Origin: Basidiobolus meristosporus CBS 931.73
Lineage: Eukaryota; Basidiobolomycota; Basidiobolomycetes; Basidiobolales; Basidiobolaceae
Assembly: GCA_002104905.1 (NCBI GenBank)
Contig: MCFE01000640.1
Span: 1-50,671 of the forward strand
Length of the DNA stretch: 50,671 nucleotides
Direction of reading: 5' to 3'
Below are positions 40,012-50,671 of the stretch, one piece after another. Under the pieces are notes generated by a model that was not told where the DNA came from, ran no database searches, and saw only the letters and a list, made by a program, of their open reading frames with translations. The translations under genes and the position numbers were made by a program. Every line of letters starts with the position of its first letter. The first letter of the stretch is position 1.

Positions 40012-41333
40012 ACAGTAGTAAACTTTGCACAAGTAATGAAAATTGATATACACATATCTCCTATGCCAAAGCCTTGGTGCTTCTTCCTTCAAGTTACTTA
40101 TATTGGCTTCCAGATATGATGGAACTTAAGTCAACTTATACAGATTCTGATCTCCAATACCCAAAGCAATATGGGCACCATTTTGATCAGTGATCCTGCA
40201 TCCAGAATTGTCAAAGCTGAAGCTGAGTCCTTCTACAGTGGCCTTGCTTACAGATAGTTGGTTCTTGGCTATTTCTGGCACATAGAGTACTAATTTGGAA
40301 GTCAGTGTATGGCTTACTTCACTGCTTCTGAGGTTTACTTGGATAGTTCCTTCTCCCACTGCATCAAGTGTTCTATTGTGACCTATGAAAACCTTCTTAA
40401 TTGAAATCTCTTAGTATTGGGTAAGACGCTCTTTTTGGTGAGTAAAGTGTTGAGATGCTCCAGAGTCAATGTACAACATCTGAGATTTCTTGTTTGTGGT
40501 CATATATGGTGTAGATATGAGTAGTCTATCTTCAGTTGTTGCAGCATTTCCATATTCAGGCTTCCTTTGCTGATTATCTCTCTTTTTGAGACACCAGTCA
40601 GATTTGTGTCCATTCCTTTTGCAGTAGTTGCAAAACAGGTTGCTGTTGCCTTTGTAAGGTCTTGGGTACCTCCTTTGTTGGTTACCGTAACTTATTAAGG
40701 CATTTTCTTCTTCCTTCTTATTGGCACTTGATTTTCTTGATTCTTCAGCCAGGAGCCTTCCATATATATAATTTAAGGTCAAATCTTCAGCTCTGAACTC
40801 TAGGGCTGATATAAGGCGCTGAAACTTGTCTGTCAGGCTATTCAGGATGGTAACTATCTCATCCTCATCAGTAGTTGGTATGCCCATAGATTCCATCTCA
40901 TCCTCCAGCAGGGTACTTCTGTTAATAAGATTCTTGATTTCTTCTCCTGGCATCATCCTTGTAGTAAAGAACTTTTGTCTTGGATACATTTTCTTGCCAG
41001 CCAAACATGAAGGTAGGTGCTTTCTAATGCCTTCCAGGCATTCTTTGCTGTTCTTGCTCTTGAGCATTAAATTAGTTATTTGTCTTTACCATTATGGCAA
41101 ATGCAGATAAAGACACTTTGCTCTTTCTTCTGGTACTTCAAGGCTTCCTCTCCCACATTTTTAGGAGAGCATTCTTCTCCCATGACAATATCCTAAAGGC
41201 TTCTTTCTTGTAGCAGCATCTTCATCTCAACCTTCCACACTTGACAGTTGGATCTATCCAACTTTTCAGCAGAGGGAAAATACTAGTAATAGCAGTAGTA
41301 GACATTGCAGAGAGTGACAGCTTGGGCCTCATA
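40012..41333 (-). pseudogene. Copia gag, zinc knuckle and protease remnant
   Basis: Gag begins at the ATG at 41333, only 7 bp inside the 5' LTR, and is frameshifted early. The long frame 41067-40411 then gives FFTTRMMPGEEIKNLINRSTL, a CCHC knuckle (FCNYCKRNGHKSDWCLKK) and the protease active site LYIDSGASQHFT. The next frame (40359-40126) continues the protease, followed after a stop by the GAG-pre-integrase LWHRR..INF motif, which ends at the AT-rich insertion. Confidence 0.85.
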
Positions 41334-41684
41334 GAGTATTGTAAGAGTCTAGGAGATATTAGAAGTGATTGTCAAGACAAGTAGATTATGTGGTTTTCAC
41401 CTAATGATACATTGAAAGCAAAAGTAGTATTTGTACTTTAACATGATCTTGGCATAAAGAACATGTAGAATAGATTTAGGAAGGTCCTAAGAGCATGTGT
41501 ACAAAGCTTGGGGTGGTTTGAACAACTCTGAGAATATTCAGGTTCTGGGTATCTGGTATTTTGATGAAAACATTCTGAGTAAATACCAGCCAGGAATTTG
41601 AGCAGTATTCTCTAGGACCTGAAGGCAATGATCCAAGTGACTAAGTTAGGTGAATATTTAAGTGGAATTCAAATTTTGACAACA

Positions 41685-41945
41685 GATGGATCTAACTACC
41701 ATGACTGAAAGGTAAAGATAACAATGCTGACATAGGAAAGAGGTCCTTGAGATATTTTGTGGGAAAGGAATGCACTGCTAATGGTGTAGGAGAGGAAGTC
41801 TCAAGGTATCACAGAAGGAACAAAGCACTTTTGACAGCATATATCTTAATGTCAAATGTATATGGCTACTTCAGTGTTCAAAAGCAAAAATGGCCAAAAT
41901 GCCTGGAGGGCAATGGAACACACCTTACCATTGCCCTATGAAAAA
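41685..41945 (+). pseudogene. Plus-strand Copia gag fragment
   Basis: Starts GATGGATCTAACTACCATGA and shows the same block as 28260-28560 (GGAAAGAGGTCCTTG, GGTGTAGGAGA.GAAGTCT, AAGCAAAAATGGCCAA), with frameshifts. It is directly adjacent to the 5' LTR of the minus-strand Copia and is likely the older element it inserted into; its left half may be the gag start at 29627. Confidence 0.7.
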
Positions 41946-42692
41946 TAACTTGGTCCTGCAGGTGAATCTGATCCAGATCTGCCATCAGGATCCCATTTGG
42001 ACTCTGTCATAATGCCAGCAGCTTGGAATTAGTGACCCTCTTAACAATCTTTTGATGGAATCACAACAGCATATAGCTAATTTTACTGTTAAATAAATGT
42101 ATAAAACTTGACAGGGTTTGATTGGTGCTCTGGCAATAATTGCATGGTATTGTTGTGGTTGTAGTGTGTGGTACCACCATCTTAAATGGATTTATCTGGC
42201 CTGTACATCCAACTTTTTTATATGGCAAATAACTTGACGGTGTTTTAAAGGCCTCATTGCAAGTCTCTAATGGCATTATGACAGCACTATGGCAGCCTAT
42301 ACCTTGTTATATATAGTGCTACCATACCAATTTACCAAATGGTACTTTGTTTTTCTACCTCCCCTTGTACAATTCATATATTCCACTGTAGAATCACCCC
42401 TGTTATTTACTCACACACTACTACCTTGGGTATTCCATCTATAGTTCAAATAAAAAAGAACTATGGCCTCCTGCTTACTAATCTCTGCAGACATGCACAC
42501 CTGCTACAATTGGCATACTTCTATCACCTCAACTTTACAGCTTTTTAGTGTGATACTTGCAAAGTAGCCATATACCTTGTACTACTGGTAACATACACAT
42601 ATTGCAAACATATGCTTAGTTGCCACCACTAGTGTTGTGAATACCTCCTGAGTATCCACAGAGTACCTTTTGGTATTTAGCCAATATATTCC
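41946..42692. other. Unassigned sequence between Copia and Gypsy elements
   Basis: No supported gene. Two stretches share TATGGCAAATAACTTGACGG / TGAAAAATAACTTGG. Probably degenerate transposon sequence. ATTCC at 42688-42692 is the left target duplication of the Gypsy element. Confidence 0.45.
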
Positions 42693-43211
42693 TATCATGA
42701 TCACATGACAACCATGAACACCTGTGCCAAGTTTCAGCTCCCTAGCTCAATTTCTAAGAGATTCCTTCTGGAACCTTCTACCACCTTCCAGAAAGTTCCT
42801 GACCATTCCAAATCATTGTTAAACAATGGAACATTCCATGGAAGCTTTCCATTGTATTTTTCATAGTACAGTACCATATATGGAAATACCAGGTCACATG
42901 ACTTAGTCGCATGATCAGGTGACCCAATCCATCTCCCATCCCGTCTCAGTGCCGTGTCATCTATGTCAATATCCCCAGCACCATTGCTGTGCCTCACTCC
43001 ACAACCCCATTAGTATTAGCTGATATCTCTTGGCATCAGTATAGCCAAAAGTATATATAGTCCTATCCCCCCTTAAGTATTCCTCAGTCTGATAAACACA
43101 GGTCTTGAATAAACAGCCTTGCCTTGAATCCTGCCTTGCCTTGATGGTCCACACCTAAGTCCTTTCCTGCCATGCCTAGCTTTTCCTCCTGCCTTGTGTC
43201 TATTCATAACA
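42693..43211 (+). repeat. Gypsy 5' LTR
   Basis: Direct partner of 49964-50483 with a TATA-like TATATATAG at about 43051. First bases TATC instead of TGTC. Confidence 0.9.
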
Positions 43212-43325
43212 GTTTTATCAGACTCTCCTGACTTACCTGTGAATCCCTGCCTTCTGCCCAAAGTTTGAAGAAAACTTGTAAAAGGAATACTCACTGTAAG
43301 TATCACCCATCATCTTTCCCTAGTC

Positions 43326-43853
43326 TTGTCCTATAAAGGCAAAGATGCTTTATCTTTGTAAAACTATTGGTCAAAGCTGCATTCACTTTATTACCCTGCT
43401 GGTGGAGTTTACAGTTGTTACAGTATTGGAAGCTTTAGTACAATACTCTATCAAAGGATGTCAAAACCAGTACCTTCTGAAGTGACGCTGTGGTGGTGTA
43501 TAAGTCCAGAGGGCAAAATACGGCCAACACTTCTCAAGTGTGAATGTGTGTGGGGTGTTCACTGGGTGTGATAACCTCTGGCAAAAGCTTGCTAGGAATA
43601 CTGGGTCTTTTGTCTAATCTAATGTGATGGGGGATAAAGCCTCAAGCTTGTCAAGGGAAAACTATTGAACTACAATCCCCAACTTAGTTGGTGTCTTAAC
43701 AAAAGTTTATAATGGCTTTGATGTCCTTTGAGATGACAATGTACTAAAGCTTCCAAAGTCAAAATAACTGTAAACTCCACCAACAGGGACTTGATAAGAA
43801 TGCAGCTTTGACCAATAGTTACAAAGACTGAAAAGTATCTTTGCCTGTACAAG
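43326..43853. repeat. Inverted repeat of Gypsy leader sequence (43326-43474 and 43709-43853)
   Basis: Arm 1 (plus) and arm 2 (reverse complement) share ACTATTGGTCAAAGCTGCATTC, TGGTGGAGTTTACAGTT and GGAAGCTTTAGTAC in order. Continuing arm 2 on the minus strand gives AAGTTGGGGATTGTAG, which matches the leader just before gag (about 45396). Arm 2 is therefore an inverted leader fragment inside the nested insertion. Confidence 0.85.
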
Positions 43854-45379
43854 AACAAACTTGGGAAAACAAACAAATATAATAAAATATACCTACTCTG
43901 AGTATTCCTCACAAGTAGTGCCTCCAAGGTCAGTTGGCTGTCAGCACGGTTTCCTGGGCGTTGTGGTGGTGTAGAGGTACTCCTGGGAGAAGCTACACAA
44001 CTCAAGGTGTGTGAGGTGTTTGATGGGTGCAATAACCTCTGTGTCTAAACTGCTGGTGTCTTTGTCAATATGTCACTATGGTAAAAGCTCCTGCTTCTCT
44101 AGCTTCCTAGGTGCTCCAAGTGTCTCCAAAGGCCTCTGTGTGTCTTGTGCACTACCCTGAAAAGCTCCTTGATGGCAGGTCTGAGATGTACTGTTGAAGG
44201 CAGGTGCAGTGATCAACTGCTAATCAATAAGGTAGAAGTGTTACTGATAGAAGGGATGATTTATTGATGAGGGATTGCTTTCCCTTAAATACTTTTCCTG
44301 ATTGCCAAGTGATTACTAATGTAAAGGTTCTAGAAGATTCTAGGTATCAGTGGAATTCTTGATGACATCACAATGAGCTAAAAATATGCCGAGAATGTCC
44401 TGGAAGGTTCTAAAAGGCACAGCACATTCAACCAATCAGGAATCAGTTGTCTGAAACCTATGCAACATAGAAATACCATACATGGTATTGAAATGGTAGG
44501 GATGGTAACACAGACTTAGGTCATGTGTCACAGGTACTGACGCGGGTACTTGCCTTATATAGATACATCTACTGATTACAAAGCTGAATAACATCTGGGA
44601 TAACTAATGCTAATAACTAATCAGGGTAAACATCATATGGGGATAATACAGATAATATGGGCAAAAGAAGAATGGGATAATACTGATAAGATAAAATATG
44701 GATAAGTATATCATAATGACTATATGAGTAAACTTGTCTGTGGGAGGTTTGTTTACCCTACCACAGCGTGTCGTCAGGTCTGAGTCAGAAAATAGTGGTA
44801 ATAGGTAGCGGTGATCTCACTAATCAATAAGTCGGAATATTGGAAGAGGGATCATTTATTTTAAGGGATAGCCTCCCTTATATACTTTTTTGCTGCTTGA
44901 ATTCTTGCTAGAAAATACTTTCCGGAAGTTTCCAGAAGGTAGTAGACAACCAATCATGTCTTTGTGTACTAAAAATAGCGCAAATTCTTGGCGGATTGTT
45001 CCATGAGACATAGTAGCACCTAGCCAATCAGGTAGTGGTAATATGAAACCTCTGTGTCATGTGGTTGCCTCTTATGGTAGTGAGATGGGGGGGGGGTTAT
45101 GAAACCAAGATGGTCACGTGACATGGGCACTGTTGGGGTACTTGCCTTATAAGCTAACTATCTTATCTTGGCATCTTGGCAAGGAATAAGAATAGCTTGT
45201 GCAATGGGTTAATAGTGACAAATAGTTTGTCAGGTTGCATAGTAATAATCACATAGACAAAAATAGGAAATATTGCAAATTTGGGATGATAATAATATAG
45301 GCGGGGTAATCCTTTTTAGGGAAGTGAACGCATAAGAATGAGCACATCTGCCTGTGGGTGTCACTGTGACCCCACTACA
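43490..45379. mobile_element. Nested LTR-type mosaic inserted in the Gypsy leader
   Basis: Flanked by ACGCT at 43485-43489 and 45380-45384. Removing it reunites the leader as judged from the inverted leader copy. It contains two GTGGTGGTGTA ends (43490, about 43967), the inverted leader fragment, and two diverged roughly 580-bp direct copies (about 44190-44768 and 44800-45379; shared words CTAATCAATAAG, CATTTATT/GATTTATT, GGGTACTTGCCTTATA), each ending CCCACTACA or CCCTACCACA. No coding frame. Probably solo LTRs of another family plus rearranged pieces. Confidence 0.65.
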
Positions 45380-45511
45380 ACGCTAACTTATTTAAGTTGG
45401 GGATTGTGGCTCAATAGCTGTATTCTTACATACTAGTGGCTTTACAAACCCACAATCTAGTTTAGTATATTCCAGTATTCCTTGCAAGTTCATCCTCCTT
45501 CCTCTGCTACC

Positions 45512-46444
45512 ATGTCCAACCTAGAGCTGAACTTTGCCCAGCTCATGGCTGCCTTTACCCAACTGCATCAAGACCATGCAGGCCTCAGAAACACTCTTGC
45601 TCAGTTCCAGAACCAAAGTGTCCAGCAAACTAGCCATGTCCCAGTCTACCAAGAACCCAAGTATACTCCTGCTACCAAGTTCAATGGCTCTCAGAATGAA
45701 TTCCGTGGCTTCATCAACATGGTGAAGAACAATCTTGCCCTCCAGCCCAACCAGTACCCCACTGACCAGGCCAAAGTTGGTTTCATCTCCAACCTGCTTA
45801 CTGGTACAGCTCTCAAGTGGTTCTCCCCATTAGTGGAGACCAACTCTCCCCTCTTCAGAGACTACCAAGCTTTTCTCACCGAAATGGAGCTAACATTTGG
45901 TGACCTTGACCAAGCCAGAACTGCTGCCAACAAGATCAAGACCCTCAAGCAAGGGAACAAACCAGCATCAGTCTATGCCTCAGAATTCCGACAACTCTCC
46001 AGTGACCTCAGCTCCTGGGGTCAAGCAGCCTTGATTAGCCAATTCCAAGATGGCCTCAATGATGAAGTTTGTGATCTACTACTCACACTCCCAGATCCAG
46101 ATACATTGGTTGAAGCTATGCACCAAGCAATCCGGTGTGATAACAGACTATTCCAGAAGAAGCAAAAGAACCGTCAAAGACACATTCCTGTTGCAGTCCC
46201 AGCCCCTCCTGCTCCCCAAGTCACTCCAGAAGATCCTATGCAGATTGATAGTGCCAAATACAAGAAACAATCATAGAGTGAAAAGTCCAGACGTCAACAA
46301 GCCAACCTCTGTCTATACTGTGGCCAACCAGGTCACTTTGCCAAGTCCTGCCCCAACAAGAAGTCCAGCTTCAAGCTGATGCAGTCCTCCAGCAACCAAC
46401 CTGATTCAGATCTGTTGGGAAACTCCAATGTCCAGTTGCACTGA
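45512..46444 (+). pseudogene. Chromovirus gag with internal TAG
   Basis: The ATG at 45512 follows a pyrimidine-rich context (CTACCATGTCC). The retrotransposon gag domain (KFNGSQNEFRGFINMVKN...LTGTALKWFSPLV...FLTEMELTFGD) runs to a TAG at 46274-46276. The same frame continues with a CCHC knuckle ([14 protein letters not shown]) to a TGA at 46442-46444. The TAG probably replaced a sense codon, as the knuckle belongs to gag. Pol follows in another frame, implying frameshifting in the intact element. Confidence 0.9.
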
Positions 46445-46449
46445 CAGGC

Positions 46450-49400
46450 TTGCAACTGGACCCACCCATGGAAATCCAGCATATCCAAGAATCTTCCTTT
46501 GCCACAAAATCTATCCAGTCCTTGAGAATGCCTGTCAAAATCCAGATCCCTGACTCCAGTCCTGTCCCAGTTCTAGCCCTGATTGATTCCGGTGCTTCAT
46601 CCTGTTTCATTGACCAAGCCTTTGTCCAGAAGCACTCTATTCCTGTTACCTTGAAATCCTGTCCAGTCCAAGTAGAAGTTATTGATGGAAGATCACTCTC
46701 CTCTGGTGCCATTACCCATGAAACATGCTTACTTCAGCTGTCCAGTACTGCTCACCAAGAAAGAATTGCCTTCAACATCATCAACTCACCACACTATCCT
46801 ATTGTGCTTGGAAGCTCATGGCTGAGCTACCACAATCCAAGTATTGATTGGAAATCCAAAATCCTGTCATTCACCAGATCCCACCAAGTCAACTCCATGA
46901 AATCTCCAGACCCTGATAACCGTGAAAAGACTGTTGCCAACAGTTCAACAGCCCAAGATACCTTGCCAGCTGAAGGAGCCCCCTCAGCAAACATACCAGC
47001 CAAGTACCAAGAGTTTACCCATGTGTTTGACAAGAAGAAAGCAGAACTCCTCCCTGACCATTGGCCTTATGACTGCCCTATTGACCTTGAAGATGGAAAA
47101 GTCCCTCTATTTAGCCCAATATATAACCTCTCCCAGCCAGAGCCAAAAGAACTCCATGGTTATATTGAAGAAAACCTCCAGACGGGTTTTATTCAGCACT
47201 CCAATCACCTGCTGGAGCCCCAATCCTCTTTGTCAAGAAGAAGGATGGCACACTCAGAATGTGTGTGGACTACCGTGCTTTGAATAAGATCACATTCAAG
47301 AACCGCTACCCCCTGCCCCTGATCAACACACTGTTGGATCAGCTCTCTGCTGCCCAAGTCTTCACCAAGATTGACTTGAGAGGAGCCTACAATCTTGTCA
47401 GAATCAAGCCCGGTGTTGAATGGAAAACTGCCTTTTGCACAAGATATGGTCACTTTGAGTACAAAGTAATGCCATTTGGCCTCACCAATGCCCCTGCTGT
47501 GTTTCAACACCTCATGAATGACATATTCCGTGAATACCTTGACCAGTTTGTGGTAATCTACCTTGATGATATTCTCATATACTCCAAGAGCCAAGATGAA
47601 CATGATGAACATGTCAAGAAAGTATTGAGAAAACTAGACTCTGCCAGTCTCTATCCCAAGCTAGAGAAGTGTGAATTTGACCAGAGAGAAGTGGAATTTC
47701 TTGGTTACCTCATCAGCCCTGAGGGAACAAGAATGGACCCAAAGAAAGTTGACTCAGTCCAATCCTGGAAAACTCCAAGCTCAGTCAAGGAAGTACATCC
47801 TTCCTGGGATTTGCCAACTTCTATTGCAGGTTCATAGCCAACTACTCCAAGATAGTCACCCCTCTGACAAAGCTTACCCAGAAGAACACACCTTTGGCCT
47901 GGAATGAGGAGCAATCCAGCTCATTCAACCAACTCAAGAAATCTTTCCTGAAGGCCCCCCTGCTTGCCCACCCTGACCTTGAGAAGCAATTCATAGTGGA
48001 GACTGATGCTTCTGATTTTGCCCTTGGTGCCATACTCTCCCAGGATGATGAGGACAATGTGTTGCACCCCATTGCATTCTACTCTTGGAAGTTTTCCCCT
48101 GCAGAGATCAACTATGATATCTACGATAAGGAGTTACTTGCCATCATTGTAGCCTTTGAGCAATGGAGACACTACCAGGATGGTGCAAAACACAAAATCA
48201 AAGTCTTCTGTGACCATAAGAACCTTGAGTACTTTGCAACTTCCAAAGTACTAAACCGGAGACAAGCCAGATGGTCACTCCTCCTGTCCAGCTTTGACTT
48301 TACTATCACCTATAGACCTGGTGCAAAGCAAGGAAAGCCTAATGCCCTGTCCAGAAAAAAGGAATATGTCCTGGAAGAGGGAGATGATGCCTGTTGGCAA
48401 ATGAAACACCCATTGCTGAGCAAGAAACATTTTGAGATTCTTGCCACCCAGTCCTCAAGTCTTGTCATCCCTTCATTCCTAGTAAGGATATCAGAATCCC
48501 AAGCCTCTGATATGACTTCCAGCACTGTCAAGAAATATCTGGAATCCCCAGTTGGGCCCCCTCCCAAGTTCCCAAACATCCAGAACCTGCATTTGGTAAA
48601 CAACCTCATCTACCACAAGCAGCAGCTTTATGTCCCAGACCTTGCCACCCAGCTAGACATCATTAAGTCTTGGCATGATTTAATGGCTGCAGGCCACTTT
48701 GGTACTGTCAAAACCTTGAATGATATCAAAAGAGATTTCTGGTGGCCTAGAATGATAACTCTTATCAAAGAATACATTCTGACTTGTGATATTTGCAACC
48801 ATGCAAAACCAGCTAGACACCAGCCCTATGGACTTCTTCAGCCCTTGCCTATCCCAGAACACCAATGGAGATCTATATCTATGGACTTCATTACTGACCT
48901 CCCTGAGTCATGTGGCTTCAATGCTATACTTGTAGTGGCTGACCGGCTGACCAAGATGGCTCACTTTATCCCTTGCTGTAAGAACACTGATGCAAAAGAA
49001 ACTGCTGTTTTAGTCCTGAAGAATATTTTCCGCCTTCATGGTATCCGCAGTGATATTGTGTCAGATTGAGGCCCACAGTTTGTGTCCAAGTTTTGGAAAC
49101 ACTTCATGCAATACCTTGGTGTTCAAGTCAAGCTCTCTACTGCCTTCCATCCACAGTCTGATGGCCAGACTGAAAGAATCAACCAGATTCTAGAGCAATA
49201 CCTCCGGTGCCATATCAATTACCAGCAAGACAATTGGGTTGATCTACTCCCTGTTACTGAGTTTGCCTACAACAACTCAAGCCATAGTGCAATCAGTTTT
49301 ACACCATTCTATGCAAACTATGGATTCCACCCTCAGTTTGATATCCAGATTCCAACAAACCCAATGAGCCCACATGCGGCTGAACATGCCCATGCAATCC

Positions 49401-49963
49401 AGGACATCCAGAACACCCTCAAGGAAGAGCTATCCTTAGCTCAGGAAAGCTACAAGAAATTTGCCAATCTAAAATGGCATCCCAGCCCTGATCTTAATGA
49501 AGGAGATTCTGTATGGTTGCTCAGAAGAAACATCAGCACCAACTGCCCTGATGACAAGTTGGATTTCAAGAAACTTGGTCCCTTCAAGATCAAGAAGAAG
49601 CTTAGCCCTATAGTATATCAGCTACAGTTACCAGCAAGTATGAAAATCCATGATACTTTCCATGTGTCCCTCCTGGAGCCGTATTGTAGGAACACATTGC
49701 CAAACTGGCAAGAAGCAAAGCCCCAAGCCATCCAGGTTGACCAACATTAAGAATTTGAAGTTAAAAAGATTCTAGACTCCAAGTATATCCAGTCAAAGCT
49801 GTACTACTTAGTAGACTGGATTGGTTATGATCCAAGTGACCAAACATGGGAACCAGCTACCCATCTCACTGATTGTCAACATCTAGTTACCCAGTTCCAC
49901 CAACAATATCCTGCAAAACCTGCCCCGAAGGAAAACAGAGCTTCGCCTGGAAGAGGAGAATAG
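46450..49963 (+). pseudogene. Chromovirus pol: protease, RT, RNase H, integrase, chromodomain
   Basis: Protease LALIDSGASSCFIDQAF; RT with [33 protein letters not shown] and active site [11 protein letters not shown]; RNase H VETDASDFALGAILSQ; integrase zinc finger (HDLMAAGHFG...CDICNHAK), ISMDFITDLPES, GPQFVSKFWK and QSDGQTERINQ; C-terminal chromodomain (YYLVDWIGYDPSDQTWEPATHL). Frameshifts near 47210 and 47805, a TGA at 49067-49069 (before GPQF) and a TAA at 49748-49750 (before the chromodomain) break it. Final stop TAG at 49961-49963 abuts the 3' LTR. Confidence 0.92.
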
Positions 49964-50483
49964 TGTCATGATCACATGACAACCATGAACACCCGTGCCA
50001 AGTTTCAGCTCCCTAGCTCAATTTCTAAGAGAATTCCTTCTGGAACCTTCTACCACCTTCCAGAAAGTTCCTGACTATTCCAAATCATTGTTATACAATG
50101 GAGCATTCTATGGAAGCTTTCCATTGTACTTTTCATAGTCAGTACCATATATGGAAATACCAGGTCACATGACTTAGTCACATGATCAGGTGACCCAATT
50201 CATCTCCCCATCCTGTCTCAGTGCCGTGTCATCTATGTCAATATCCCCAGCACCATTGCTGTGCCTCACCCCACAACCCCATTAGTATTAGCTGATATCT
50301 CTTGGCATCAGTATAACCATAAGTATATATAGTCCTATCCCCCCTTAAGTATTCCTCAGTCTGATAAACACAGGTCTTGAATAAACTGCCTTGCCTTGAA
50401 TCCTGCTTTGCCTTGATAGTCCACACCTAAGTCCTTTCCTGCCGTGCCTAGCTTTTCCTCCTGCCTTGTGTCTATTCATAACA
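49964..50483 (+). repeat. Gypsy 3' LTR
   Basis: TGTCATGATCAC to TTCATAACA, nearly identical to the 5' LTR, followed by the target duplication ATTCC (50484-50488). The remaining 183 bp to the window end show no recognised feature. Confidence 0.92.
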
Positions 50484-50671
50484 ATTCCTTCTCCCTGCTG
50501 GATTCTAGTCCCCCTTATAGGTGCATTCTGGCTCTTGTTTGTGTGAATTTCATATTGAATAGTGTAGAAGTTGGCTTGTGACCAAGAGAAGCCTGGCATA
50601 ATTTGGTAGAGCATTCCTATTAAAAATTAGATGCTTGTTGCACCCAACTCAACTTTGCATTACTTATCAAA

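Larger units (their letters stand above)
29863..41684 (-). mobile_element. Ty1/Copia retrotransposon, minus strand, split by a 7.15-kb AT-rich insertion
   Basis: LTRs of about 345 bp at 41340-41684 (5') and 29863-30207 (3'), minus-strand ends TGTTG...TTACA. Internal order on the minus strand is gag, zinc knuckle, protease, GAG-pre-integrase segment (LWHRR..YINF), [insertion], integrase, reverse transcriptase, RNase H: the Copia order. Many stops and frameshifts; dead. The outer flanks show no clear target duplication. The element appears to lie within an older plus-strand Copia gag whose continuation resumes at 41685. Confidence 0.85.
42693..50483 (+). mobile_element. Ty3/Gypsy chromovirus, full structure, disrupted
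   Basis: 5' LTR 42693-43211 and 3' LTR 49964-50483 (about 520 bp, nearly identical, TGTCATGATCAC...TTCATAACA; the 5' copy starts TATC). The element is flanked by ATTCC on both sides (42688-42692 and 50484-50488), a 5-bp target duplication. A purine tract (GGAAGAGGAGAA) precedes the 3' LTR. Order gag, protease, RT, RNase H, integrase, chromodomain. The leader is split by a second insertion (43490-45379). High LTR identity suggests recent arrival despite several stops. Confidence 0.93.

Overview
The window is eukaryotic nuclear DNA, most likely from a fungus. The evidence is a five-exon CCT5 gene with short GT-AG introns, chitin-modifying secreted enzymes (AA11 LPMO, chitin deacetylases), alpha-arrestins with PPxY tails, TATA boxes 20-90 bp upstream of many starts, and LTR and non-LTR retrotransposons. 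The gene mix would suit an early-diverging lineage, but I cannot fix the phylum from sequence alone.

Layout. 1-7850: a tandemly duplicated small secreted Cys-rich peptide gene (second copy truncated), a small unknown gene, diverged repeats, a 5'-truncated non-LTR reverse transcriptase and a solo Copia LTR. 7850-27080 is the gene-rich core: an AA11 chitin LPMO with CBM5/12 domain (-), an amino-acid permease (-), two tandem chitin deacetylases (one frameshifted, one intact; both -), two divergent alpha-arrestins, CCT5 (+), a GFA/CENP-V-fold protein (+), gamma-glutamyl phosphate reductase (-) and a four-module DM9 protein (+). LPMO and chitin deacetylases would act on chitin outside the cell or in the wall. 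CCT5 and the reductase are housekeeping genes (protein folding, proline synthesis).

27800-50671 is a nested retrotransposon block. It holds several Copia LTR/gag fragments, one long Copia element on the minus strand (29863-41684), and a Ty3/Gypsy chromovirus on the plus strand (42693-50483, 5-bp target duplication ATTCC). A further LTR-type mosaic is inserted in the chromovirus leader (43490-45379, flanked by ACGCT).

The most unusual object is a very AT-rich segment of about 7.15 kb (about 32835-40005) that splits the Copia element inside its pol frame. It carries a long MutS-family gene with a C-terminal HNH nuclease domain. That architecture is known from MutS7 of giant viruses and octocoral mitochondria, and is not a normal fungal MutS homologue. 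The segment also has two tandem paralogues of an unknown membrane/coiled-coil protein, a third membrane-anchored Cys-rich reading frame, and repeated spacers. Removing it together with one copy of a flanking AAATTT restores the Copia reading frame, so it looks like a discrete insertion. MutS and both tandem paralogues each carry exactly one in-frame stop, and MutS has altered key residues, so this looks like a fairly recent, decaying foreign (possibly viral) fragment.
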